This document shows positions 18,218 to 30,583 of a stretch of 64,000 nucleotides of DNA, in pieces. The stretch spans positions 1-64,000 of the forward strand of contig NZ_JSZO01000019.1 of NCBI RefSeq assembly GCF_000801955.1. The letters run 5' to 3'. The DNA comes from Ralstonia sp. A12 (GTDB lineage: Bacteria; Pseudomonadota; Gammaproteobacteria; Burkholderiales; Burkholderiaceae). The notes beneath the pieces were generated by a model that did no database searches, was not told where the DNA came from, and saw only the letters and a list, made by a program, of their open reading frames with translations. The translations under genes and the position numbers were made by a program. Within the stretch, counting starts at the first letter, position 1. Each line of letters begins with the position of its first letter.

Positions 18218-19483
18218 TCAACGCTTGGCGCCGGGCGGCATGGGCGCGCGCCGCCACAGCCAGGCGGCTGTGCCCAGCGCGCAGAGCATCAGCGCCGTCA
18301 CCAGTGCCACTACGCCGGGCCAGCCCCACGGGGCATACAGCTTGCCGCCAGTCGTGCCGATCACACTCGAACCCAGGTAGTACGCCAGCAGGTACAGCGC
18401 AGCAGCCTGCCCCTTGGCCCGCTGCGCGCGGCGCCCGACCCAGCCGCTGGCCACCGCGTGCGCACCAAAGAAACCGAAGGTCAGCAGCGCAATCCCACCG
18501 ATCACCAGCACCAGCGGTGCCGCCAGCGTCAACAGCACGCCGGCTGACATCAACGCCGTGCCCGTCAACAGCATGCGGCCGCGCCCATGCCGATCGGCCA
18601 TGCGCCCGAACCACGCAGACGCAACGATGCCCAGCAGGTACACCATGAAGATGCCCCCGAGCGCTGTCTGGCTCAGCGCGTACGGCGCGTCGAGCAGGTG
18701 GAAGCTCGCGTAGTTGTAGATCGTGACGAAGCCGCCCATCAGCAGGAAGCCCATGGCGAACAGCGCGCGCAGCCCCGGCTCACGCAAATGCGCGGCGAGC
18801 GTGTCAAACAAGTCGCCGAGCGCGACACCCTTGCGCGGCACAAAGCGGCGCGACGGCGGCAGCAGCCAGATGAAGACCAGCGCAGCCAGCAGGCACAGCG
18901 CACCGGTCACGCCCATGGCGATGCGCCAGCCCGTGTGGTCCGCCACCACGCCGGTCAGCACGCGCCCGGCCATCCCGCCGAAAGCCGTGCCGCCCACATA
19001 CAGGCCCATCGCCATACCCAGGCCTTGCGGGTGCACCTCCTCGGCCAGATACGCCATCGCTACTGCCGGCACCCCGCCCAGCACGATGCCCAGCAGCGCA
19101 CGCGTGATCAACAGGTCATGCCAGCCGGGCAGCACCGCCGCCAGCAGCGTGAGCCCGGACGACAGCACCAGCGATCCGCCCATCAGCGTCTTGCGATGGA
19201 TCGACTCCGACAGCAGCCCCGCAAACAGAATCGCAAACGCCAGCAGCAAGGTCGACACCGACAACACCAGACTCGTCTGCGCGGGCGTGAGGCCCAAGTC
19301 ATGTGCCAGCAGCGGCATCAGCGGCTGCACGCAATACAGCAGCGAGAAGGTAGAGAAGCCTGCGGCAAACAGCGCGAGATTGGCACGCAGATAACCAGGA
19401 TGCCCCCGGACCAGCCAGCGGGACGGATCGGCAGGTTCGATGGCAGGCGCCGCGGCAGGCGCGTTGGAAGACGGGGCGGTCAC
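18218..19483 (-). CDS. MFS transporter (YnfM-like drug/metabolite exporter)
   Basis: 421 residues with twelve predicted helices. The order 'FAAGFSTFSLLYCVQPLMPLLAHDLGLTPAQTSLVLSVSTLLLA' and the 'LSESIHRKTLMGGSLVLSS' loop are typical of the YnfM/arabinose-efflux MFS group. 'AVAMAYLAEEVHPQGLGMAMGLYVGGTAFGGMAGRVL' carries motif C of antiporters (G-x8-G-x3-G), suggesting export. It is divergent from the glutathione S-transferase gene (83 bases apart), so a shared detoxification role is possible but unproved. Confidence 0.85.
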   Translation of the reverse strand: MTAPSSNAPAAAPAIEPADPSRWLVRGHPGYLRANLALFAAGFSTFSLLYCVQPLMPLLAHDLGLTPAQTSLVLSVSTLLLAFAILFAGLLSESIHRKTLMGGSLVLSSGLTLLAAVLPGWHDLLITRALLGIVLGGVPAVAMAYLAEEVHPQGLGMAMGLYVGGTAFGGMAGRVLTGVVADHTGWRIAMGVTGALCLLAALVFIWLLPPSRRFVPRKGVALGDLFDTLAAHLREPGLRALFAMGFLLMGGFVTIYNYASFHLLDAPYALSQTALGGIFMVYLLGIVASAWFGRMADRHGRGRMLLTGTALMSAGVLLTLAAPLVLVIGGIALLTFGFFGAHAVASGWVGRRAQRAKGQAAALYLLAYYLGSSVIGTTGGKLYAPWGWPGVVALVTALMLCALGTAAWLWRRAPMPPGAKR

Positions 19484-19566
19484 AGCAGGAGAATGGAGAA
19501 CAAGCGCAGGGGCGACCGCCTATTATCGTTCGCAGCCCCTCTTTCTGCTGCGACGCGGCATCGACC

Positions 19567-20283
19567 ATGCAAACCACGCTCTACTACTGGCCCGAGATCC
19601 AGGGCCGCGGTGAATTTGTCCGCCTCGCGCTCGAACAGGCGGCAGTGCCCTACATCGACCTCGGCCGCGAAGACGACGCCGCCATCGAAACCTTCTTCGA
19701 CGATGCCGGGATTGCCACGCCGCCGTTCGCGCCGCCGTTTCTGGTGGTCGGCCCACTGGTGATTGCGCAGACGGCCAACATCCTGCTCTACCTGGGCCAG
19801 CACTACGGCCTGGCGCCGCAGGACGAAGCCGGCGGCTTGTGGACACACGGCCTGCAACTCACGATTGCCGACTTCGTGGTGGAGATTCACGACACGCACC
19901 ACCCGATCGCCTCGTGTGAATACTACGAAGACCAGCAGACCGAAGCGCTGCGCCGCGCACAGGATTTCCTGACCCACCGCGCGCCCAAGTTCCTGCACTA
20001 CTTCGAGCGCGTGCTCGATCGCAACCCCGCTGGCCCGACCTGGGCGGTGCGTGACACGCTCACGTATGTGGACTTATCGCTGTTCCAGATCGTGGCCGGG
20101 CTGCGCTATGCGTTCCCGCGCCACATGCAGCGCTATGAACGCAGCCTGCCACGCCTCGTGGCCCTGCACGACCGCGTGGCCGCGCAGCCAAACATTGCGG
20201 CCTATCTGCAATCCCCACGGCGCATTCCATTCAACACGATGGGCATCTTCCGCCACTACCCGGAACTGGACGCGCTGAAATGA
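19567..20283 (+). CDS. Glutathione S-transferase family protein
   Basis: 238 residues. The N-terminal thioredoxin-fold domain starts 'TTLYYWPEIQGRGEFVRLALEQAAVPYIDL', like pi/sigma-class enzymes with a Tyr near residue 6 as probable catalytic residue, followed by 'PPFLVVGPLVIAQTANILLYLGQHY', which carries the cis-Pro/glutathione-binding turn. The helical C-terminal domain covers about 90-225 with 'LTYVDLSLFQIVAGL' (the conserved capping-box Asp). It is divergent from an MFS exporter and followed by a hairpin terminator. Substrate unknown. Confidence 0.9.
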   Translation: MQTTLYYWPEIQGRGEFVRLALEQAAVPYIDLGREDDAAIETFFDDAGIATPPFAPPFLVVGPLVIAQTANILLYLGQHYGLAPQDEAGGLWTHGLQLTIADFVVEIHDTHHPIASCEYYEDQQTEALRRAQDFLTHRAPKFLHYFERVLDRNPAGPTWAVRDTLTYVDLSLFQIVAGLRYAFPRHMQRYERSLPRLVALHDRVAAQPNIAAYLQSPRRIPFNTMGIFRHYPELDALK

Positions 20284-20285
20284 CA

Positions 20286-20310
20286 AACCCGGCGCGAGGC
20301 CGGGTTCTCT
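20286..20310 (+). terminator. Hairpin terminator after the GST gene
   Basis: Perfect 8-base stem AACCCGGC/GCCGGGTT with a 5-base loop, two bases after the stop codon, followed by a pyrimidine-rich CTCTCC rather than a strict T-run. Confidence 0.6.
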
Positions 20311-20347
20311 CCAACATCTGGTGCACATCTGCGCACACGCGCAGCGC

Positions 20348-20578
20348 CTACACCCCGATGGGCTGATCCACGTGGCCGAGACAGAAGCCGCGATGGTCGT
20401 GATGTGTGCACATCGGCATGACTTCGTAACCGGCGGCGCGCAGCAGCACCGCGCGTGCGGCCACCTCGACCGGGGGCAGGGGCTGCCCGGTTTCGGCGTC
20501 ACGCACCAGGCGGCCGAGCTGGGCAAACGGCTGGCGCAGCAGATGTTCCAAATCCAGTGAACCGCAGTACCGCATCAC
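20348..20578 (-). CDS. Small conserved-looking protein with His/Cys-rich C-terminal segment
   Basis: 76 residues, or 75 from the second Met. I do not recognise the family. It ends with 'MPMCTHHDHRGFCLGHVDQPIGV', where two Cys and four His fall within 14 residues, a spacing that could hold a metal. The preceding part ('LLRQPFAQLGRLVRDAETGQPLPPVEVAARAVLLRAAGYEV') is amphipathic and acidic/basic mixed, consistent with a folded cytosolic protein. It lies 48 bases downstream of another small gene on the same strand, probably in one transcript. Coding status is inferred from composition and context. Confidence 0.55.
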   Translation of the reverse strand: MMRYCGSLDLEHLLRQPFAQLGRLVRDAETGQPLPPVEVAARAVLLRAAGYEVMPMCTHHDHRGFCLGHVDQPIGV

Positions 20579-20626
20579 ATCACCTACTAGAAGAAAACGC
20601 CCATGCGGCGCACCGGCTCACACAGG

Positions 20627-20848
20627 TCACATCGATTCGTCAGCCAACTCGGTCTGCACAACCAGCGTTTCGCGCATGCGCGCATAGGCAGCACGCTGCG
20701 CCCAGATGGCATCCGTCAGCGCGGCGATCAGCGCCTCACGCGGCAGGCTTTGCGCAGACACACCAAACTGCTGCCGCACGGTAGATAGCGCCTCCGTCAC
20801 TTCACTGCGCCATCGGCGGCTCGACTCACTGCTGACTTGCTGGGTCAT
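20627..20848 (-). CDS. Small hypothetical protein, upstream partner of 20348-20578
   Basis: 73 residues from ATG 20848; the frame is open further upstream to 20950 but that part is low-quality Pro/Ser sequence. The protein is predicted to be almost entirely helical ('RRWRSEVTEALSTVRQQFGVSAQSLPREALIAALTDAIWAQRAAYARMRETLV'), with no signal peptide. Its spacing to the following Cys/His-rich small gene suggests a two-gene operon. No family recognised. Confidence 0.55.
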   Translation of the reverse strand: MTQQVSSESSRRWRSEVTEALSTVRQQFGVSAQSLPREALIAALTDAIWAQRAAYARMRETLVVQTELADESM

Positions 20849-21013
20849 GTTGTTCTCGTTGGTCGGTTTTAGCGCGGAGGGCGGCGGGCTTAGGCCCACT
20901 CTGACCGTGCTGGGGAAGGGATCGGCGGAATCGGTTCCGCTCTTGCCCATGAGAACGGCAGGCAGGACCGAAACTTGATTGCCTTGGCGAGGGGGTTAGT
21001 GCCCACCCTCCCC

Positions 21014-21033
21014 CGAACGGGCTCCCCCGTTCG
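21014..21033. other. Perfect hairpin in gap 20849-21122
   Basis: CGAACGGG (21014-21021), CTCC loop, CCCGTTCG (21026-21033), without a T-run on either side. It lies in the 274-base space between the divergent small-protein operon and a secreted-protein gene. I see nothing else in the gap apart from C-rich sequence; function unknown. Confidence 0.4.
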
Positions 21034-21122
21034 CGCAGCAACTTCAACGCGGGGCTGCGGCCCAATGGGTTCCGCAATTGCTACTCCCCTTGCACCCCCC
21101 TGCCCCTGATGGAGCGCCGCCT

Positions 21123-22352
21123 ATGGAGCACCGCATGCCCCGCCCGACGTCCCGCCCACCGTTCCTGCAGCGCACGCTGCTGGGCCTGGCCTGCCTGGCC
21201 TGCACGTTGGCCGTGCCCACCCTGGCCCTGGCCGGCACGCCCGACCCGCGCCAATACATGCATGGCATTGGCGCCGTGCCCGCCGCTGCAGCCAACACCT
21301 TCAACGTGTTCTTCAGTGCCTCGGGCCTGCCGCCGCGCGGCGCCGATCGCAACGGCAGTTGGCCGCACGATGTGTACGTGGCCCAATGGCATGCTGATAC
21401 GGGGGTGCTGGACGCGCCGCGCATCTTCATCCAGAAACCGGAAGCGCAGGAGCCCGTGACCGTAGCGCGCAACCGTGCGGGCCAAGTGATGGTGTCGTTC
21501 GAAGACGGCTGGAACACAACGGAAAACGTCACGCAGCGCTACGGCATCTACAACACCGCGCTGCGCCCGATCAAACCGTACCCGCAGCAGGTGGAATCGG
21601 GCGGGCACTCGGGCCACATCACTGCCGTGGGTGACCGCTTTGTGGTGTTCTATTCCGATGGCTGGATCAACGGCGGCGGCGTCGACAACCTGGGCAGCGG
21701 CAACGGCGTCTACGTGAAGGTGTACGACGGGCACGGCCGCCGCCTGCACGACGTCAACATCGCCGACGAACGCCGCGAATGGTGGCCCATGATCGCGGGT
21801 GGCAATACGCACGCGCTGCTGGCCTGGCAGCAGTTCGTGCCCGGGCAGACCGAGGCCAACTTGAAGATCGCTGTCTTCGACCCGGTGAGCGGGCGCGTCA
21901 CCGGCGAGCAGCTTCTGCACAAGCATCTGCAGTACTACACCTACAGCGTCACATGGCTGCCGGCGGTCGAGCGCTTCCTGCTGGTGGGTGTCGCCAAGGG
22001 CAACGGCTTTGCCGATCTGATCGACAGCACGGGCAAGGTGCGCGCGTCCATTTCGTGCATGCCGGCGACAGTGCGCGAAGCAGGCATCGCCGTGAACCAG
22101 AGCACCGCCTACACGCCCGCCGCCGATGGCCGTCTGCTGCAGTTCCAAGCGGGGCCGGATTCGCTCACGCTGTCCGGCACGCTGATGAACGCGGATGGCA
22201 AATCGGTGCAATGGCGGCCGGTGGGCAGCATCGGGCTGCAGCGCACCTCGGGTTCGCTTGATTGGCTCTCGCTGACGGAGAAAGGGCTGGAGCAGTTGCG
22301 CTTTGACCCAGCCAAGGTGCAGCCGGCCAACGCGGTCGATCAGTGCCGCTAG
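21123..22352 (+). CDS. Secreted protein of unknown function
   Basis: 409 residues from ATG 21123, which has GGAG 8 bases upstream. The signal peptide is clear (LLGLACLACTLAVPTLALAG, cleavage near residue 36). The mature part is rich in Gly, aromatic residues and short beta-like strands separated by turns ('GGHSGHITAVGDRFVVFYSDGWINGGGVDNLGSGNGVYVKVYD', 'WWPMIAGGNTHALLAWQQF'), and looks like a beta-propeller of the sialidase/WD type. That fold call is inference; I recognise no catalytic motif. Only two Cys are evident in the mature part, near 323 and at the C-terminus, so it should be periplasmic or exported. It converges on the CDF transporter. Confidence 0.75.
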   Translation: MEHRMPRPTSRPPFLQRTLLGLACLACTLAVPTLALAGTPDPRQYMHGIGAVPAAAANTFNVFFSASGLPPRGADRNGSWPHDVYVAQWHADTGVLDAPRIFIQKPEAQEPVTVARNRAGQVMVSFEDGWNTTENVTQRYGIYNTALRPIKPYPQQVESGGHSGHITAVGDRFVVFYSDGWINGGGVDNLGSGNGVYVKVYDGHGRRLHDVNIADERREWWPMIAGGNTHALLAWQQFVPGQTEANLKIAVFDPVSGRVTGEQLLHKHLQYYTYSVTWLPAVERFLLVGVAKGNGFADLIDSTGKVRASISCMPATVREAGIAVNQSTAYTPAADGRLLQFQAGPDSLTLSGTLMNADGKSVQWRPVGSIGLQRTSGSLDWLSLTEKGLEQLRFDPAKVQPANAVDQCR

Positions 22353-22362
22353 GCGCCCGGGC

Positions 22363-23514
22363 TCATGCGTCGGCGCTCAGCACGCGCAGGCGTACCAGGC
22401 CATCCCAGCGCGCTTGTAGTGCTGCGGCGATGCGGGCGTGCTCATCAGCAGCCAGCGCGGGCGGCAGGATCAAGTCCATTTCGACCACGCCATCCACGTA
22501 ATGCAGCACGCAGTGGCGTGCATCGAGCAGCGTGCCGGCCGGCAGCAGCGGTGCCAGCACAGCGTGCAGCGCGTCGCGGTCGGGCAACGGCAGTGGATCG
22601 GTGGAGACACGCTCGCGCGGGTCAACGTGGATCTGCACATCGAGCACGGCCATGGCGGTGTGCGCGGCCAGCACACTGGCGCGAGCACGCACGGCAACGG
22701 CGTGGCCTTCGCTGACCGACACACGCGGGTCCACCTCGATGTGCGCATCCACCAGGGCCTGGTCGCCCGTCACGCGTGTGCGCAGGTCGTGCACGCTGAG
22801 CACACCCGGCGTGGCCGCCAGGCTTGCGCGAATGTCCTGCACCTCTGCGGGCGGCAGCGCGCGGTCCATCAGATCATTGAGCGCTTCCCATGCGAAGCGC
22901 AGGCCCACGCGGCCGATCATCAGCCCCACCACGCAAGCCGCGACCGGGTCCAGCCAGTGGTATCCCATCAGGTTGCCCGCCACGCCAATCGCCGCCACCA
23001 GCGACGACACCGCATCGGAGCGCGCATGCCACGCGTTGGCAATCAGCATGCGTGAGCCGATGCGCTTGGCCACGGCCAGCATGTAGCGGAACAGCCCTTC
23101 CTTGGCAGCCAGCGCAATCAACGCCACCACCAGCGCCAAACCGTGCACCGGCGCCGGCCCCTGCGGCGAGCGCAGGCTGTCCACGGCCGCCCAGATCATG
23201 CCCGCACCGGCCGTCACCAGCAGCAGGCCCAGCCCGAGCGATGCGGCGTTCTCGTAGCGCGCGTGGCCGTACTGGTGGTCTTCGTCCGGCCCCTTGTGAC
23301 TGTTGCGGTTGGCAATGAAGACGATGCCGTCGGCAATCAGGTCCGACAGCGTGTGCAGCCCGTCCGCCACCAACCCCTGCGAGTGCGACCACAACCCAGC
23401 CGCAATCTGCCCCGCAGAGAGCAGGCAATTGACCCCGGCGCTCACGAGCGTGGAGCGTTCAGCGCTCTGCTGGCGCGTGGCAGCAGTCGGTGTGGTGGGA
23501 ATGTGGGACGTCAT
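22363..23514 (-). CDS. Cation diffusion facilitator (CDF) family metal transporter
   Basis: 383 residues from ATG 23514; the frame is open upstream to 23808 but would overlap the divergent regulator gene. Six membrane helices. Metal-site motifs: 'LVADGLHTLSDLIADG' in helix 2 (H-x3-D) and 'AWHARSDAVSSL' in helix 5 (H-x3-D), both with the H/D pair that binds Zn2+ in Zn/Cd exporters. Loop 'DEDHQYGHARYE' is the usual zinc-CDF D-x2-H-x-Y-G-H-x-R/K. It has an unusually long cytosolic C-terminal region (two ferredoxin-like segments, about residues 215-375) with extra His. Role: export of Zn/Fe/Cd-type divalent metals by H+ antiport. Confidence 0.9.
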   Translation of the reverse strand: MTSHIPTTPTAATRQQSAERSTLVSAGVNCLLSAGQIAAGLWSHSQGLVADGLHTLSDLIADGIVFIANRNSHKGPDEDHQYGHARYENAASLGLGLLLVTAGAGMIWAAVDSLRSPQGPAPVHGLALVVALIALAAKEGLFRYMLAVAKRIGSRMLIANAWHARSDAVSSLVAAIGVAGNLMGYHWLDPVAACVVGLMIGRVGLRFAWEALNDLMDRALPPAEVQDIRASLAATPGVLSVHDLRTRVTGDQALVDAHIEVDPRVSVSEGHAVAVRARASVLAAHTAMAVLDVQIHVDPRERVSTDPLPLPDRDALHAVLAPLLPAGTLLDARHCVLHYVDGVVEMDLILPPALAADEHARIAAALQARWDGLVRLRVLSADA

Positions 23515-23742
23515 GGCAATCAGCAGATTTGGAGCGCGTGCATTGTGCCACGCACGATGGCGCGGACTCAGATCAGACACGTCGCTCTGTTCGTGACATG
23601 TCTTAACGAATTTGCACCATAAGCGCGCAGATCGGAGCGCATTAATAAGACTTTTCCGATTTTCCCACGTTGCTGCTTCAGCGATTCTCAGCAATACGGC
23701 AAACAGGTTGCCGCACGTTACGCGCTCTGGAGATTTGTTGAC

Positions 23743-24411
23743 ATGCAGCCCCCCATCCAACTCGTGATTGCTGATGACCACCCTGGCGTGGTGGCCGCGG
23801 TGCGGCACCTCGTTTCGGCGGTTGACGGCTTCGAAGTGGCGGGAGAAGCCAGCAGTGCCGACGAACTGCTCTCAGTGCTCGGCCGCGTGCGCTGCGACAT
23901 CGCCATCACCGACTACGCCATGCCCGGCAGCCGCTACGGCGACGGCATCGTTCTGCTCGAATTCCTCGCGCGCCGCCACCCGGACCTGCGCATCATGGTG
24001 CTGACCATGCTGGAGACGCGCGCCCTGATGAGCAACATCCTGCGCGCCGGCATCAAGGTCATCGTCAGTAAATCCGACGAGCCGCAACACATTCTCGAAG
24101 GCGTGCAGGCGGCGCTTTCCGACCGCATCTATCTCTCGCCGCAGCTCGACGCCAAGCTCATCCGCCGCACCACCGAGCCGGAGCCGGCCGAGAACGATCC
24201 GATCCATCTGCTCGGCAAGCGTGAGCTGGAAGTGCTGCGCATGTACGTAACCGGCCTGACCGTCAGCGAGATTGCCGTGCGGCTGAACCGCAGCGTCAAG
24301 ACCATCAGCGCACAGAAGCAGGCGGGCATGCGCAAGCTCGCGCTGACCACCGAAGCGGCGCTGTTCGATTTTGCCGTGCGCCACGGCCTGCTTGGCTCCC
24401 TCGAGGGTTGA
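23743..24411 (+). CDS. NarL/RcsB-like response regulator
   Basis: 222 residues. The receiver has acidic residues D11/D12, phospho-acceptor D57 in 'IAITDYAMPG' and the RcsB-type extension 'SRYGDGIVLLEFLARRHPDL'. The LuxR-type helix-turn-helix at about 155-215 ('LGKRELEVLRMYVTGLTVSEIAVRLNRSVKTISAQKQAGMRKL') includes the RcsB/BvgA-like 'KTISAQK' recognition helix. It stops 3 bases before the hybrid kinase gene and so forms an operon and cognate pair. It diverges from the CDF metal exporter (228 bases between starts), which could be part of its regulon. Confidence 0.93.
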   Translation: MQPPIQLVIADDHPGVVAAVRHLVSAVDGFEVAGEASSADELLSVLGRVRCDIAITDYAMPGSRYGDGIVLLEFLARRHPDLRIMVLTMLETRALMSNILRAGIKVIVSKSDEPQHILEGVQAALSDRIYLSPQLDAKLIRRTTEPEPAENDPIHLLGKRELEVLRMYVTGLTVSEIAVRLNRSVKTISAQKQAGMRKLALTTEAALFDFAVRHGLLGSLEG

Positions 24412-24414
24412 TCC

Positions 24415-28779
<4,365 letters not shown>

Positions 28780-28839
28780 GGAAAATCCGTTTCAAGCGCC
28801 TGATACGCCGCTTCTAGACGTTCCTTTCCAATCGGCCGA

Positions 28840-28868
28840 TTGACGCGATCAGGGGCGCCTCCTACGAT
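28840..28868 (+). promoter_or_regulatory. Sigma-70-type promoter of the BVMO operon
   Basis: TTGACG (28840-28845) and TACGAT (28863-28868) separated by exactly 17 bases, matching the -35 and -10 consensus at 5 and 4 of 6 positions. Transcription would start near 28875, inside the inverted repeat 28868-28885 and 50 bases before the GTG start. Confidence 0.6.
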
Positions 28869-28900
28869 GACATCGATCAATGTCACATTAAGAGGCGCCC
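28853..28900. promoter_or_regulatory. Nested inverted repeats, candidate operator of the BVMO operon
   Basis: The inner perfect repeat TGACAT-n6-ATGTCA (28868-28885) covers the -10 end and the predicted start point. An outer perfect 9-base repeat GGGCGCCTC (28853-28861) / GAGGCGCCC (28892-28900) encloses it. Position and symmetry suggest repressor binding and/or a 5'-leader stem. The binding protein is not identified; the MerR gene beyond the operon is one candidate, a distant TetR-type protein another. Confidence 0.55.
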
Positions 28901-28924
28901 AAGTGGTGCCCGCGGAGACACCAC

Positions 28925-30544
28925 GTGAATGCACGGTCCGACTTGTTGTTCCACCCCTCCCGTCCAGACCCGAGTACTGAGGCCCCTGCCCTGATCGATG
29001 TGGCCATCATCGGGACGGGCTTTGCCGGTCTGGGCATGGCGATCCAGCTCAAGCAGAACGGCATCGACAACTTCCTCGTTTTCGAGAAGGCCGGGTCGGT
29101 GGGCGGCACGTGGCGCGACAACCACTACCCGGGCTGTGCGTGCGATGTGCAGTCGCACTTGTATTCGTTTTCGTTCGCGCCCAATCCGGACTGGTCGCGC
29201 ATGTATTCACCGCAGCCGGAAATCCGCGCGTACCTGGAGCGCTGCACCGACGAATTCGGCGTGCGCCCGCATGTGCGCTTCCACCACGAGCTGGCGCGTG
29301 CGGCCTTCAACGACGCAGCCGGTGCGTGGGATCTGGACATGGCCGACGGCCGCCGCTACCGCGCCCGCACGCTGATCTCCGGCATGGGGGGCCTGAGCCG
29401 CCCGTCGTGGCCGAACATTCCCGGCATCGAAACCTTCCAGGGCAAGGCGTTCCACTCGCAGTTGTGGGAACACGACTACGACCTGCGCGGCAAACGCGTC
29501 GCGGTGATCGGCACGGGCGCCTCGGCCATCCAGTTTGTCCCACAGATCGCGCCCAAGGCCGGCCGCGTTGATCTGTATCAGCGCACCCCGCCGTGGATCC
29601 TGCCCAAGCCCGACCGCAAGGTCTCACGCGCCGAGCACTGGCTGTTCCGCCACCTGCCCTTCACGCAAAAGCTGATGCGCACCAGCATCTACTGGATGCT
29701 CGAATCGCGCGTGCTGGGCTTTGTGCTTCACCCGAAGCTGATGAAGGCGGTGGAGCGCATGGCGCGCGGCCACATCAAGCGCCGCATTGCCGACCCGGTA
29801 CTGCGCCAGAAGGTGACGCCCGACTACACCATCGGCTGCAAGCGCATCCTGATCTCGAACGACTACTACCCCGCCCTCACGCGGGACAACGTGGATGTGA
29901 TCACCACCGGCATCGCACGTGTCGAGCCCAATGCCATCGTCACCACCGACGGCACGCGGCGCGAAGTCGATTGCCTGATCTTCGGCACGGGCTTCCACGC
30001 CACCGATCCGTTCCCGCGTGGCGTGCTGCGCGGCAGCCAGGGCGTGGACATTGTCGATGCCTGGGACAAGCACGGCGCCGAGGCCTACCTGGGCACCACG
30101 GTGGCGGGCTTCCCGAACTTCTTCATGGTGGTGGGCCCGAACACGGGCCTGGGCCACTCGTCGATGGTGTTCATGATCGAGTCGCAGGTGGCGTACATCG
30201 TGGACGCGCTCAAATCGATGCGTGCGCACAACGTGGCGACCATCGATGTGCGCCTCGACGTGCAGCGCCGCTTCAACGACGGGATCCAGAAGCGGCTGTC
30301 GAACGCGATCTGGTCAGCCGGTGGCTGCGTGAGCTGGTACCTCGATCCGAAGACCGGCAAGAACACCACGCTGTGGCCGGGCTTCACGTGGCAGTTCCGC
30401 CGCGCAACGGCGAGCTTCCGCCTGGCCGACTACCGCACGCGCCCGATGGCCGTGCCCAAGGGCGTGCCGCTGCGCGTACCCGCCCGCACCGTACCTGCCA
30501 CCGCAGACAACACCCCCAACGAAGAAGCGCTCGACCGCGTCTGA
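28925..30544 (+). CDS. Flavin-containing Baeyer-Villiger-type monooxygenase
   Basis: 539 residues from GTG 28925 (GGAG 8 bases upstream). FAD-binding GTGFAG lies at 30-35, the BVMO fingerprint F-x-G-x3-H-x3-W at 171-181 (FQGKAFHSQLW) and the NADPH-binding GTGASA at 196-201. Later 'FGTGFHATDPF' and 'GPNTGLGHSSMVFMIESQ' are typical of class B monooxygenases of the cyclohexanone/EthA/4-hydroxyacetophenone group. Expected reaction: NADPH- and O2-dependent conversion of a ketone or aldehyde to an ester. It is first in an operon with an SDR, an alpha/beta hydrolase and a PF10118-type protein, an arrangement that would oxidise an alcohol to ketone, insert oxygen and split the ester. Physiological substrate not deducible. 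Confidence 0.9.
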   Translation: MNARSDLLFHPSRPDPSTEAPALIDVAIIGTGFAGLGMAIQLKQNGIDNFLVFEKAGSVGGTWRDNHYPGCACDVQSHLYSFSFAPNPDWSRMYSPQPEIRAYLERCTDEFGVRPHVRFHHELARAAFNDAAGAWDLDMADGRRYRARTLISGMGGLSRPSWPNIPGIETFQGKAFHSQLWEHDYDLRGKRVAVIGTGASAIQFVPQIAPKAGRVDLYQRTPPWILPKPDRKVSRAEHWLFRHLPFTQKLMRTSIYWMLESRVLGFVLHPKLMKAVERMARGHIKRRIADPVLRQKVTPDYTIGCKRILISNDYYPALTRDNVDVITTGIARVEPNAIVTTDGTRREVDCLIFGTGFHATDPFPRGVLRGSQGVDIVDAWDKHGAEAYLGTTVAGFPNFFMVVGPNTGLGHSSMVFMIESQVAYIVDALKSMRAHNVATIDVRLDVQRRFNDGIQKRLSNAIWSAGGCVSWYLDPKTGKNTTLWPGFTWQFRRATASFRLADYRTRPMAVPKGVPLRVPARTVPATADNTPNEEALDRV

Positions 30545-30583
30545 CGCGCGCCGCGCCGCAAAAAGACATCTGGAGACCACGCT

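Noticed and set aside
23595-23602. GACATGTC palindrome between the CDF and regulator genes
   Set aside because: Only eight bases; expected by chance in a window this size.
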